Assembly (NCBI GenBank): GCA_049297615.1
Contig: JBAQUQ010000430.1
Location: 5,923 to 69,922, forward strand
DNA from: JAEMQF01 sp049297615
GTDB lineage: Bacteria > Pseudomonadota > Gammaproteobacteria > Burkholderiales > Burkholderiaceae_C
Direction: 5' to 3'
DNA: 64,000 bases
The translations under genes and the position numbers were made by a program. Of the stretch, positions 8,674 through 16,877 are shown one piece after another. Position 1 is the stretch's first letter. Each line of letters begins with the position of its first letter. A model generated the notes under the pieces. It made no database searches. It was not told the DNA's origin and saw only the letters and a program-made list of their open reading frames with translations.

Positions 8674-9867
8674 TCAGAGACCGATGTCCAGCCCAAGCAA
8701 GTCGGCCGCAGCGTCGCCGGCCGCTTCGCCTTGCTGGGCGCGCGCGCGGTCGATCAAGGACTCGGGGTCGACTCGCGAGGTCAGGCTTACAGCTTGCAAG
8801 CGCATGCGCGCCAGCGCGATCGCGGCGAAGGGCCAGTACAGGCCGAGCGTCAGCACCATCAGCAGCCAGTTTTTCACCGTCAAACCGAGCAAGGCAGTGA
8901 ACTCGAGGCGGCTGCGAAATCGCATCGACGAATTGCCGGTGCGCGACCAAAGAAGATTCTGCATGCGCGACGTGAAGTACGGGCGCGGCAGGAACTGAAC
9001 GACAAGGACACCGCCCAGCACACCCACGGCGATGGCAATGAAAGCGGCGCCGAATGCACCCGGCCCAGGCGGCCCAGATAGACCCGTCAGGGCGCCGAGC
9101 GAGAACAGCACACCCGCCAGCGCCGCGATGGCGAGCAACATCACACCCAGTGTCTTGAGGAACACGAGGTAGAAGGCACCCACCGTGCTGCGCAATTCGG
9201 TCTGCTGCTGGGCAAATGCGTAGTGGTTGTGCTGATAGCTTTTCAGATTCCACCACAACCAAGGCGCCGCCAGCATCATGGCGCCGATCACCCCGCCCAG
9301 GAAGGCGAAATACCAGGAGGGCGGCTTGGTTTCGTCGGGCACGAAGATCACCCCGCCCAGGACCAGGATGCCGGGCACGAACAGGGGGACCATGGCTTTG
9401 TAGGCGCCCGCCACAGGACCGGTGAAGCGAAACCGCAGCCCGCGCCAGCTCGTATTGGCCATTCGGAACTGCAGCGAAGACTTGAACAGTGCCGGCCACA
9501 GCGCTGCGATCAGTATGAACGCGACAAGGCCGGCCGTCGCCGAAAAATTCCCGGCGACCGAATACAGCAGCACCAGGGTCCCGGTCAGCGCGTAGCCACG
9601 CAGCATCTTCTTCGGGTCGCCGTGAAAGTCCAGCGGCGCCCCAGCGATCTCGGTGCGGCCGTAGAAGTAACGCAGCCTGCGGACCTTGGCCCAGGGGAAG
9701 TAGATGCCCAGGGTCACCAGCACCAGAGCCAAGTTGACGATCCAGATGCGGAAGTACTCGCTACCCGAACCGGTGAACTGCACCCTCAGCTGGTGGTCGC
9801 GAATTGCAATGGGATTGATGGCGGCCAAGTCGCTGTGGTCCCGCGGCGAGTTCGCGCGCCGCGGCAA
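8674..9867 (-). CDS. DUF898 (YjgN family) multi-pass membrane protein
   Basis: The frame encodes a protein with repeated units of membrane helices preceded by conserved segments: FTGSGSEYFRIWIVNLAL, TLGIYFPWAKVRRLRYFY and, near the C-terminus, NWLLMVLTLGLYWPFAAI with the ALARMRLQA motif. This is the YjgN/DUF898 pattern. About eight hydrophobic segments are visible. Function is unknown; the family is assumed to be an inner-membrane transporter or organiser. No in-frame ATG exists near the family N-terminus. TTG at 9867 is my choice, TTG at 9828 is an alternative. It probably forms an operon with the M48 peptidase and is divergent from the GST gene. Confidence 0.85.
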   Translation of the reverse strand: MPRRANSPRDHSDLAAINPIAIRDHQLRVQFTGSGSEYFRIWIVNLALVLVTLGIYFPWAKVRRLRYFYGRTEIAGAPLDFHGDPKKMLRGYALTGTLVLLYSVAGNFSATAGLVAFILIAALWPALFKSSLQFRMANTSWRGLRFRFTGPVAGAYKAMVPLFVPGILVLGGVIFVPDETKPPSWYFAFLGGVIGAMMLAAPWLWWNLKSYQHNHYAFAQQQTELRSTVGAFYLVFLKTLGVMLLAIAALAGVLFSLGALTGLSGPPGPGAFGAAFIAIAVGVLGGVLVVQFLPRPYFTSRMQNLLWSRTGNSSMRFRSRLEFTALLGLTVKNWLLMVLTLGLYWPFAAIALARMRLQAVSLTSRVDPESLIDRARAQQGEAAGDAAADLLGLDIGL

Positions 9868-9895
9868 TGTCGATCGTGACCTGACTCTAGCAGCC

Positions 9896-9924
9896 TGGCT
9901 GGCCGCGCAAGCGTTCGCTAGAAT
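9896..9924 (+). promoter_or_regulatory. Putative sigma70-type promoter for the GST gene
   Basis: A TAGAAT -10 hexamer at 9919-9924 lies 17 bases after a weak TGGCTG -35 element, about 30 bases before the GST start at 9955. The 87-bp gap is shared with the divergent DUF898 gene. The call rests on hexamer match and position only. Confidence 0.35.
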
Positions 9925-9954
9925 GAGTTGCACCAGGGACACAAGATAAATTCC

Positions 9955-10569
9955 ATGAAACTGATCGGTTCGTTGACCAGCCCTTACGTGCGCAAAGTAC
10001 GCATCGTGATGGCCGAAAAAAAACTCGACTATCAGTTTGAAATCCAAGACGTCTGGGGCAGCGACGCGATCCTGCCGCTGAACCCGCTGGGCAAGGTGCC
10101 TTGCCTGGTGCTCGAAGGCCGCGAAGCGGTGTTCGACTCGCGCGTCATCGTCGAGTACCTCGATACGCGCTCGCCCGTGGCACGCCTGATTCCCGAGTCG
10201 AACCGCGAGCGCACCGAGGTGCGCACCTGGGAGGCGCTGGCCGACGGCGTTGTGGACGCCGCGATCCTGGCGCGCCTCGAGGCCACCTGGCCGGGCCGCA
10301 GCGCCGAGCAGCGCAGCAGCGCCTGGATCGCTCGTCAAATGAGCCGCGTCCAGGCATCATTGGCCTCGATGAGCACCACGTTGGGCGAGCGCGCCTGGTG
10401 CTGCGGAACCCACCTGACGCTGGCCGACATCGCCGTGGGCTGTGCGCTGGGCTACCTGGACTTTCGTTTTCCCGATATTGCCTGGCGCGCCGCTTACCCG
10501 AACCTGATGCGCCTGTCCGACAAGCTCGTGGTGCGGCAAAGTTTCCTCGAGAGCGCCCCCCCCGCGTAG
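9955..10569 (+). CDS. Glutathione S-transferase family protein
   Basis: The 204-residue protein has an N-terminal thioredoxin-like domain with SLTSPYVRKVRIVMAEKK (the Ser region that contacts the glutathione thiol in this class), then PLGKVPCLVLEG (cis-Pro) and FDSRVIVEYLD (glutathione-binding Ser/Asp region), and an all-helical C-terminal domain with LTLADIAVGCAL. It is a cytosolic GST of the YfcF/beta-like type; the substrate cannot be told from sequence. The last codons contain a run of eight C residues (10556-10563). An upstream in-frame alternative start at 9928 would add nine residues without family resemblance. Confidence 0.93.
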   Translation: MKLIGSLTSPYVRKVRIVMAEKKLDYQFEIQDVWGSDAILPLNPLGKVPCLVLEGREAVFDSRVIVEYLDTRSPVARLIPESNRERTEVRTWEALADGVVDAAILARLEATWPGRSAEQRSSAWIARQMSRVQASLASMSTTLGERAWCCGTHLTLADIAVGCALGYLDFRFPDIAWRAAYPNLMRLSDKLVVRQSFLESAPPA

Positions 10570-10639
10570 GAACCGCCCTTGGGCCCGCTGGTCAACCGGG
10601 TGGCCGGAGGGCGAACGATCCGACCGAATCAGAACCGAA

Positions 10640-11344
10640 TCAGTTCAGCTGGCCTGCCTTGCCGGCGGCGCGGTGGTCGAACTGCAGCTTGCGGTACAGC
10701 ATGCGGATGCCCAGGCCGATATCGTGCTCTGTGGTGCGCCATTCGCGGGCGATTTCGCGCACCAGGTAGCCGTCGCCGATGCGCTCGAGCATGCGCATTT
10801 GCGCCTCGTCCAGGCGCAATGCGGCGCGCGCGTTGCCGCCCAGGCCGATGCCTGCACGGACTGCGGCATTGAGGAGCAGCTTGGCCCGGCGCGCAATGTG
10901 CGGGGCCATCGGCGACTCGCCGGCGAGCACCTGGAGGATCGCGCCCCGCAAAATCTCGGACGAACTGCCATGCAGGTAATAGCCGTCGGCGCCCTGGGCA
11001 ATCGCCTCCATCAACTCGGGGTCATCGAGCGACAAGGTTCCGACCAGCACCGAGGGACGCGAATCGCGCGGCAGGGTGACCAGCTCTTCGAGCAGATGCT
11101 CGAAGTCTGCTCGATTGACCTGCCAGTCCACCAGCACCAGGTCGGGCGGGCAGATTTTCATGCTGCGCATCGCCTGGGGCAGGCTGACGGTCAGACCTGA
11201 CACCTCCATGTCCGGCATATCGGCGATCACCCCGCGCAGGTGCTCGCCGGCTATCGGATCGTTCAGGAGCAACAGCAGGCGATGCATGGCGCGGGGCGAC
11301 GGCTGACGCTGGGGCTGGGGCAGGAGGGGCGGTGAGCGCTCCAT
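10640..11344 (-). CDS. Response regulator-like protein with LuxR-type C-terminus
   Basis: The N-terminal half looks like a receiver domain: LLLLLNDP at strand 1, DLVLVDW holding a candidate phospho-acceptor Asp, SVLVGTLS at strand 4. The acidic pair is reduced (ND rather than DD) and the conserved Lys of strand 5 is not evident, so phosphorylation is doubtful. The C-terminal half (ALRLDEAQMRMLERIGDGY, REIAREWRTTEHDIGLGIR) is a diverged LuxR helix-turn-helix. ATG 11344 has AGGCGA upstream; ATG 11287 would start directly at the receiver domain. No histidine kinase is adjacent. It follows the glutamate-synthase-like gene after a strong hairpin, so it may be transcribed separately. Confidence 0.72.
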   Translation of the reverse strand: MERSPPLLPQPQRQPSPRAMHRLLLLLNDPIAGEHLRGVIADMPDMEVSGLTVSLPQAMRSMKICPPDLVLVDWQVNRADFEHLLEELVTLPRDSRPSVLVGTLSLDDPELMEAIAQGADGYYLHGSSSEILRGAILQVLAGESPMAPHIARRAKLLLNAAVRAGIGLGGNARAALRLDEAQMRMLERIGDGYLVREIAREWRTTEHDIGLGIRMLYRKLQFDHRAAGKAGQLN

Positions 11345-11366
11345 TGTTCGCCTGCGAGGGAATAAG

Positions 11367-11391
11367 CCCACCCCCGAAACGCGGGGGTGGG
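11367..11391 (-). terminator. GC-rich hairpin, likely terminator of the glutamate-synthase-like gene
   Basis: CCCACCCCCG (11367-11376) pairs perfectly with CGGGGGTGGG (11382-11391) over a 5-base loop. On the minus strand it follows the stop at 11415 by 23 bases, and CTTATT follows the stem as a short weak T-rich tail. It separates the large gene from the regulator downstream. Confidence 0.65.
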
Positions 11392-11414
11392 GGGCAGGGC
11401 GCGGGAACTGACCC

Positions 11415-13058
11415 TCAGGCGGCCAGGCGTGCGCTGCCGGCGACGCTGAAGCTCGCAGCCTGCGCCATCGGCCAATAGACCTTGAACACTTGCTGCGGTG
11501 CATTTCCGGCCAGCAGGGCACCCGGCGCAACAAATGGCAGTAAATTGGCGAGCAGCTTCACGCCATGGTCCGAGGTTCGCCGCACGATGTGCGAGGCGCT
11601 GATTTGCCCGGGGTGATGCAATCCAGCGGCTTGCACCAGCTCTTTAAGCGCCTTGAGCGTGTTGTCGTGAAACTGGTAGACGCGTTCGGTCTTCGTCGGC
11701 ACGACGAGCGCTTTCTGGCGCAGCGCGTCTTGCGTCGTCACGCCCGTTGGGCAATGCCCCGTGTGGCAATGCTGGGCTTGAATGCAGCCCAGAGCGAACA
11801 TGAAGCCACGCGCCGAATTGCACCAGTCCGCGCCCAGCGCCATCATGCGTGCGATGTCGAAAGCGCTGACCACTTTGCCGGCACAGCCAAGCCGGACCTT
11901 GTCGCGAAGATTCAAACCCACCAGGGTGTTGTGCACCAGCAGCAAACCCTCTTGCAGTGGCGCGCCGACGTGATCGGTGAATTCCAGCGGCGCGGCGCCG
12001 GTGCCGCCTTCGGCGCCATCGACGACGATGAAATCGGGCGTGATGCCCGTCTCCAGCATCGCCTTGGCGATCGCGAACCATTCCCAGGGGTGGCCGATGC
12101 ACAGCTTGAAGCCGGTGGGCTTATCCCCCGACAGCCCGCGCAGGCGTTCGATGAACCGAAGCATTTCCAGCGGGGTCTCGAAGGCACTGTGGCGCGCCGG
12201 CGAGAGGCAATCCTGGCCCATGGGAACGCCACGCGCGGCAGCGATCTCCAGCGTCACCTTCGGGCCCGGCAAGACGCCGCCGTGGCCCGGCTTGGCGCCC
12301 TGGCTGAGCTTGAGTTCGATCATCTTGACCTGAGGTTCGCAGGCGTTTCGCGCAAAGCGCTCGGCATTGAACGACCCGTCGTGATTGCGGCAGCCGAAGT
12401 AGCCCGAACCCACTTCCCAGATCAGGTCACCGCCGTTTTCGCGGTGGTAGCGGCTGATGCTGCCCTCGCCCGTATCGTGCGCGAACCGGCCCAGGCGCGC
12501 GCCGGCGTTGAGCGCCAGGATGGCATTGGCGCTGAGCGCGCCGAAACTCATTGCCGAGATATTGAACACACTCGCGCTATAGGGCTGGGCACGCTTCGGT
12601 CCGACCAGCACGCGGAAATCGTGCGCGTCCAGGCGGGTCGGAACGAGCGAGTGATTGATCCATTCGTAGCCCTGTGCACCCACGTCGAGTTGGGTGCCGA
12701 AGGGCCGCTTGTCGGAGTCGCCTTTGGAGCGCTGGTAGACGAGCGATCGCTGCTGGCGCGAGAACGGCGCGGCGTCGTTGTCGCCTTCGATGAAGTACTG
12801 GCGGATCTCGGGCCGGATGAACTCGAGCAAGAAGCGCAAGTGCCCGATGACGGGGTAGTTGCGCAACACCGAGCGCTGCGCCTGGTGGATGTCGCGAAAG
12901 CCCAAGCCCACCAGGAACGCAAAGCCCAGTGCGGGCAGCCACCCGCTGCCGATGGCCAGCCAGCACAAGGCGCTGATCGCCAGACCGAGGGCGCACAACA
13001 GCCACGCGCTGTAGCGCACCGGGAAATGCTGGTCGAGCCGATTCAGCCAGGCGAACAT
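11415..13058 (-). CDS. Membrane-anchored FMN-binding glutamate synthase-family protein
   Basis: The 547-residue protein has two N-terminal membrane segments (about residues 18-36 and 38-52) followed by a domain like the FMN/synthase domain of glutamate synthase: FNISAMSFGALS, GEGSISRYH, the Fe-S-like cysteine cluster CIQAQHCHTGHCPTGVTTQ, and the FMN-binding runs FIVVDGAEGGTGAAPLEF and GKVVSAFDIARMMALGADW. It lacks the amidotransferase and GXGXG domains of full GltB. Such stand-alone proteins are often called glutamate synthase domain 2 proteins; their substrate is unknown. The ATG at 13058 has AAGGGG upstream. Confidence 0.9.
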   Translation of the reverse strand: MFAWLNRLDQHFPVRYSAWLLCALGLAISALCWLAIGSGWLPALGFAFLVGLGFRDIHQAQRSVLRNYPVIGHLRFLLEFIRPEIRQYFIEGDNDAAPFSRQQRSLVYQRSKGDSDKRPFGTQLDVGAQGYEWINHSLVPTRLDAHDFRVLVGPKRAQPYSASVFNISAMSFGALSANAILALNAGARLGRFAHDTGEGSISRYHRENGGDLIWEVGSGYFGCRNHDGSFNAERFARNACEPQVKMIELKLSQGAKPGHGGVLPGPKVTLEIAAARGVPMGQDCLSPARHSAFETPLEMLRFIERLRGLSGDKPTGFKLCIGHPWEWFAIAKAMLETGITPDFIVVDGAEGGTGAAPLEFTDHVGAPLQEGLLLVHNTLVGLNLRDKVRLGCAGKVVSAFDIARMMALGADWCNSARGFMFALGCIQAQHCHTGHCPTGVTTQDALRQKALVVPTKTERVYQFHDNTLKALKELVQAAGLHHPGQISASHIVRRTSDHGVKLLANLLPFVAPGALLAGNAPQQVFKVYWPMAQAASFSVAGSARLAA

Positions 13059-13217
13059 ACCACCCCTTGTCAGACGGGGCATATTAGGTCGGCACTGCGC
13101 TGCGCGAGCTTGCCGTAAGACCCGCGATTTGCCCTCAGTTCGGCCGTTCTTTCCTTCGCCGCACTGTGGGTCGCGCCGGGCTCGCCCGGCCCTCGGGCCA
13201 ATCGCTCCTGGCGCCTC

Positions 13218-13223
13218 TATACT
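13218..13223 (+). promoter_or_regulatory. Putative -10 element for the metX riboswitch transcript
   Basis: TATACT at 13218-13223 would place transcription start at about 13230, exactly at the first base of the riboswitch P1 stem. The -35 position 17 bases upstream (GGGCCA) is poor, so an activator or an extended element may be needed. Supported mainly by the agreement with the RNA 5' end. Confidence 0.45.
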
Positions 13224-13229
13224 GCCGCC

Positions 13230-13290
13230 CAGCGCTGATTTGTTCCGGCTTGCGAGCGCTTTAGAAATGCCGCTAAAGACAGGACGGAGA
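13230..13290 (+). promoter_or_regulatory. SAM-II riboswitch upstream of metX
   Basis: The segment matches the compact SAM-II (metA/SAM-alpha) aptamer. P1 arms AGCGCT (13231-13236) and AGCGCT (13255-13260) enclose the conserved GATTT and TTGC blocks. After P1 come AAATG (13265-13269) and the hallmark GCTAAAGA (13272-13279), then purine-rich AGGACGGAG (13281-13289). Loop bases TTCCG (13243-13247) can pair with this purine stretch to form the pseudoknot, hiding the Shine-Dalgarno when SAM binds. The downstream gene is methionine biosynthesis, the expected target. SAM-II is known mostly from alphaproteobacteria. I recognised it by eye; no covariance model was run. Confidence 0.85.
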
Positions 13291-13334
13291 ACCCGCTGTC
13301 CCGCTTGGCGACACCGAGTTTGCAATTGCAGCCT

Positions 13335-14465
13335 ATGCATTCCGTTGGCCCTGTCGAAGTGAAGTTCGAGCGTTTTTCGCAGCCCCTGCTGCTGCGAAGC
13401 GGTGCGGCCCTGCCCGACTACACGCTGGCCTATGAGACCTATGGCCAGCTCAATGCCCAGCGCAGCAATGCCGTGCTCGTGTGCCACGCCCTCAATGCCA
13501 GCCATCACGTCGCGGGCACTTATGCGGGCCAGGCGCACAGCGCTGGCTGGTGGGACAACCTCGTCGGGCCGGGCAAGCCTTTGGACACGACCGAGTTCTT
13601 CGTCATCGGCGTCAACAACCCGGGTTCCTGTTTCGGCTCGACCGGGCCGATGCAGACCAATCCGGCGACCGGCCGACCCTGGGGCGCAGACTTCCCCGTG
13701 GTGACGGTCGAAGACTGGGTCGACGCGCAGGCGCGATTGATGGACCGCCTGGGCATCGACGTGCTCGCCGCCGCGATGGGCGGCAGCCTGGGCGGCATGC
13801 AGGCCCTGAGTTGGGCCTTGCGCTACCCGAGCCGCCTGCGCCACTGCATTGCTATCGCAGCGGCGCCGAACCTGTCGGCGCAGAACATCGCCTTCAACGA
13901 AGTCGCGCGCCGCGCCATCATCACCGACCCCGATTTTCACGGCGGCCACTACCTGGCCCATGGCACCTTGCCGAGCCGCGGCCTGCGGGTGGCGCGCATG
14001 ATCGGCCACATCACCTACCTGAGCGACGACGCCATGGAGGCCAAGTTCGGCCGCGAGCTGAAAGCGCATGCCCTGGGCTACACGACGCAAGACATCGAAT
14101 TCCAGATCGAAGCCTATTTGCGCCACCAGGGCGACAAGTTCAGCGAGTATTTCGACGCCAACACCTACCTGCTCATCACGCGCGCGCTCGATTACTTCGA
14201 CCCTGCAGTCGAGTTCGGCGGCGACCTGAGTGCCGCGTTCGCCGCCGCGCGCTGCAGGTTCCAACTCATCAGTTTCACGACCGACTGGCGCTTCTCGCCG
14301 GCACGCTCGCGCGAGATCGTCAAGGCCCTGCTCGATAACCGATTGGACGTGAGCTACGCCGAGCTCGACGTGCCGCACGGGCACGACGCGTTCCTGCTCG
14401 ACGATCCGCGCTATCACGGCATTCTTCGCGCTTGCTTCGACAACATCGCGAGGGAAGCGGCGTGA
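13335..14465 (+). CDS. metX: Homoserine O-acyltransferase (MetX)
   Basis: This alpha/beta-hydrolase-fold enzyme acylates homoserine, the first committed step of methionine synthesis. The catalytic Ser is in MGGSLGGMQAL (about residue 151), Asp in FTTDWRFSP and His in PHGHDAFLLD. LVCHALNASHHVAG and GVNNPGSCFGSTGP are MetX signatures. Whether it uses acetyl- or succinyl-CoA cannot be decided here. The start is uncertain: ATG 13335 has no Shine-Dalgarno, TTG 13305 and CTG 13296 are in frame upstream, and the riboswitch purine stretch sits 6 bases before the CTG. metW overlaps its stop. Regulation by the SAM-II riboswitch is expected. Confidence 0.95.
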   Translation: MHSVGPVEVKFERFSQPLLLRSGAALPDYTLAYETYGQLNAQRSNAVLVCHALNASHHVAGTYAGQAHSAGWWDNLVGPGKPLDTTEFFVIGVNNPGSCFGSTGPMQTNPATGRPWGADFPVVTVEDWVDAQARLMDRLGIDVLAAAMGGSLGGMQALSWALRYPSRLRHCIAIAAAPNLSAQNIAFNEVARRAIITDPDFHGGHYLAHGTLPSRGLRVARMIGHITYLSDDAMEAKFGRELKAHALGYTTQDIEFQIEAYLRHQGDKFSEYFDANTYLLITRALDYFDPAVEFGGDLSAAFAAARCRFQLISFTTDWRFSPARSREIVKALLDNRLDVSYAELDVPHGHDAFLLDDPRYHGILRACFDNIAREAA

Positions 14466-15046
14466 GCGATCGCAGCGACTTGGAGTTGATCGCCGCCCTG
14501 GTGCCCGAAGGCTCGCGCGTGCTCGACCTGGGCTGCGGCAATGGCGAGTTGCTGGCCTACCTTCAAGGGCAGCGGCGCTGCACGGGCTACGGCATCGAAA
14601 TCCTCGACGAGAACGTGCTGGCGTGTACGCGGCGCGCGGTGAACGTGATCCAGCTCAATCTCGAGGAAGGGCTGGCGATTTTCGAGGACCAGAGTTTCGA
14701 TGTCGTGCTGCAACTCGACACCCTGCAACACCTGCGCAACACCGAAAACATGCTGCGTGAAACCGCGCGTGTCGGGCGCCAGGGCATCGTCAGCTTTCCC
14801 AATTTCGCGCATTGGCGCAACCGCTTGAGCGTCGCGCTCGGGCGCATGCCCGTGACCAAGGTGCTGCCCTATCAGTGGTACGACACGCCCAATATCCGTG
14901 TCGGCACTTACGCCGACTTCGAGATCCTGGCGCGCAAAGGCGGTTTGCGCATCCTCGATGCCTTCGGCATCCAGGACGGCGTTATCGTGCGCCGCTGGCC
15001 GAACCTGCGCGCCAGCGTGGCGGTATTCAAGTTCGAGCGAGCCTGA
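14462..15046 (+). CDS. metW: Methionine biosynthesis protein MetW
   Basis: The 194-residue protein is a class I methyltransferase-fold protein with the SAM-binding motif VLDLGCGNGELLAYL and the MetW-specific segments GIEILDENVLACTRRAVNVIQ, NFAHWRNRLS and PYQWYDTPNIR. MetW is almost always encoded next to MetX and is needed for efficient homoserine acylation, probably by activating MetX. The GTG start at 14462 overlaps the metX stop (GTGA), so translation is coupled and both genes fall under the upstream riboswitch. Confidence 0.96.
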   Translation: MSDRSDLELIAALVPEGSRVLDLGCGNGELLAYLQGQRRCTGYGIEILDENVLACTRRAVNVIQLNLEEGLAIFEDQSFDVVLQLDTLQHLRNTENMLRETARVGRQGIVSFPNFAHWRNRLSVALGRMPVTKVLPYQWYDTPNIRVGTYADFEILARKGGLRILDAFGIQDGVIVRRWPNLRASVAVFKFERA

Positions 15047-15050
15047 GCCT

Positions 15051-15899
15051 TCAGCGAGGGTGCGGCTCGGCGAGCAATGGCGCGACCGCGCTCAATGCTT
15101 CGAACTCCGCCGCGCGCTTGTCTTTCCAGGCAGCGATCGCCAGGCTCATCTCGTTGATATCGAAGATCGCACTTTGCAGCAAGGCCATTTGCTGCAGTGC
15201 CGCGGCGGTGCCGTGATCGCGTGCGTGGTTCAGCGCGAGTTTGCTGCCGGCGATGGCGAGCGGCGATTTGGCGGCGATGCTGTGCGCCAGCTCCAGTGCG
15301 TGCGTCAGCAAGGCCTGCGCGTCGGGCAGCAGCGCATTGACCAGGCCCACGGCGAGTGCGCGTTCGGCGCTCACGCGCTCGCCGGTGTAGGCCATCTGGC
15401 GCGCCACGCCTTGCGGCACGATCTTCGGCAGGCGCTGCAGCACGCCCACATCGGCCATCATGCCGATGTGAATTTCCTGCACGGTGAAGAACGCGTCGGC
15501 GCTGCACACCCGAATGTCGCAGGCGCTGGCCAGGTCAAGTGCGCCGCCGATGCAGCCGCCTTGCACGGCGCAGATGACTGGGAAACGCACTTCGTCCAGG
15601 GCACTGAAGCAATCCACCAGACGGCGCAGCGACTCCTGGAAGGCCAGGCGCGAGCGTGCGCTGCCGGTGTTGAGCATCGCCTCGTTGCCCTCGAACACTT
15701 CGAGCGCCATGCCGGCGCTGAAGTGTTTGCCGGTCGATGAAATGACGAGTACCCGCGTCGTGCCCGCGTCGGCGAGCGCATGAACCGCGTCGCGCAGCGC
15801 CGGGAAGAACGACGGCGTCAACGTGTTCAAACGCTCCGGGCGGTTCAGGATCAGATGCGCGATGCCTTGCTGCGACGAAATTTGGAAGAATTCATTCAT
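15051..15899 (-). CDS. Crotonase family, likely delta3,5-delta2,4-dienoyl-CoA isomerase
   Basis: The 282-residue protein has the crotonase oxyanion-hole segments HFSAGMALEVF and AVQGGCIGGALDLASACDIR. The active-site stretch VQEIHIGMMADVGVLQRLP closely matches eukaryotic ECH1 dienoyl-CoA isomerase, with Glu142 and Asp150 eight residues apart as in that enzyme. It would shift double bonds during beta-oxidation of unsaturated fatty acids with odd-position bonds. The start has GAGGA nine bases upstream. It runs opposite to metXW and is divergent from a lipase-like gene, which fits lipid use. Confidence 0.88.
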   Translation of the reverse strand: MNEFFQISSQQGIAHLILNRPERLNTLTPSFFPALRDAVHALADAGTTRVLVISSTGKHFSAGMALEVFEGNEAMLNTGSARSRLAFQESLRRLVDCFSALDEVRFPVICAVQGGCIGGALDLASACDIRVCSADAFFTVQEIHIGMMADVGVLQRLPKIVPQGVARQMAYTGERVSAERALAVGLVNALLPDAQALLTHALELAHSIAAKSPLAIAGSKLALNHARDHGTAAALQQMALLQSAIFDINEMSLAIAAWKDKRAAEFEALSAVAPLLAEPHPR

Positions 15900-16005
15900 G
15901 GGCGTTCCTCGAGGCTGAGCCTGTAATGTGCCGCAGCGGGGCCTGCGTTTTGCATCGGGCAAGCCCGCAGACCAGCGAATGGGCCGGCTTCCTTAAACTC
16001 GGGCA

Positions 16006-16848
16006 ATGACGACGCAGCAATCAGCCGGCGCCGATGGCGTGCTCCTGCAATGGCGTGACTGGCCTTGCGCGTCGGCGCGCGGCATGGTGCTGATCGTGCA
16101 TGGATTGGGTGAACACATCGGCCGCCACCAAGCCTTGGCAGCGCGCTTGAACGCCTGGGGTTGGCACGTCGCCGGACATGACCTGCGCGGCCACGGCAGG
16201 AGCGGGGGCGCACCGGGCGGCTTGCCGCGACCCGATGCCCTGCTGGACGACTTGGGCCGCGCCATCGACGCCGCGCGATCCTCGACCAGCGGACCCTTGG
16301 TGCTGCTCGGACACAGCATGGGCGGGCTGATCGCGGGCCGCTTCTGCGCCGAGGGCTTGATGGCACAACCCGCGCCGTGGTGGCGCAGAGTCGACGCGCT
16401 TGTCTTGTCGTCGCCCGCGCTCGAAGCGGGAATGAGCGCAGCGCAGAAGCTGTTGTTGGCCGTATTGGTCCGATTGGCGCCAAACCTCGCCGTGAGCAAT
16501 GGCTTGAAACCCGAGTGGATTTCGCGCGATCCGGCGGTCGTGCGCGCCTACGTCGACGACCCGCTGGTGCACGACCGCGTCACCCCGGCCCTGGTGCGAT
16601 TCATCGTCGATGCCGGCGAACAAGTGCGCCGCATGGCGCCGGCGTGGCGCGTTGACACGCTATTGCTGTATGCGGGAAGCGACCGCTGCGTCGCGCCCGG
16701 CGGCAGTGCGGCGTTCGCGGCAGGCGCCTCGGCGAGCGTGACGGCGCGCGAGTTTCCCTCTCTCTTTCACGAAATCTTCAACGAGCCTGAGCGCGAAGAG
16801 GTGTTTGCGGCGCTGCAATCCTGGCTCGACGCGCGTACACCGGCATAA
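16006..16848 (+). CDS. Alpha/beta hydrolase, monoacylglycerol lipase-like
   Basis: The 280-residue protein shows the monoglyceride lipase pattern: VLIVHGLGEHIGRH (oxyanion-hole HG), HDLRGHGRSGG, nucleophile Ser104 in LGHSMGGLIAGR, the acid in LYAGSDRCVAPGG and the catalytic His in FPSLFHEIFNEPER. No signal peptide is visible, so it is probably cytosolic. It likely hydrolyses monoacylglycerols or other medium-chain esters. There is no Shine-Dalgarno before ATG 16006; TAAACT at 15994-15999 could be a -10 element giving a leaderless or very short leader transcript. Confidence 0.88.
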   Translation: MTTQQSAGADGVLLQWRDWPCASARGMVLIVHGLGEHIGRHQALAARLNAWGWHVAGHDLRGHGRSGGAPGGLPRPDALLDDLGRAIDAARSSTSGPLVLLGHSMGGLIAGRFCAEGLMAQPAPWWRRVDALVLSSPALEAGMSAAQKLLLAVLVRLAPNLAVSNGLKPEWISRDPAVVRAYVDDPLVHDRVTPALVRFIVDAGEQVRRMAPAWRVDTLLLYAGSDRCVAPGGSAAFAAGASASVTAREFPSLFHEIFNEPEREEVFAALQSWLDARTPA

Positions 16849-16877
16849 ACTCGTGCTTGTCTACACAGGAGATTCAG

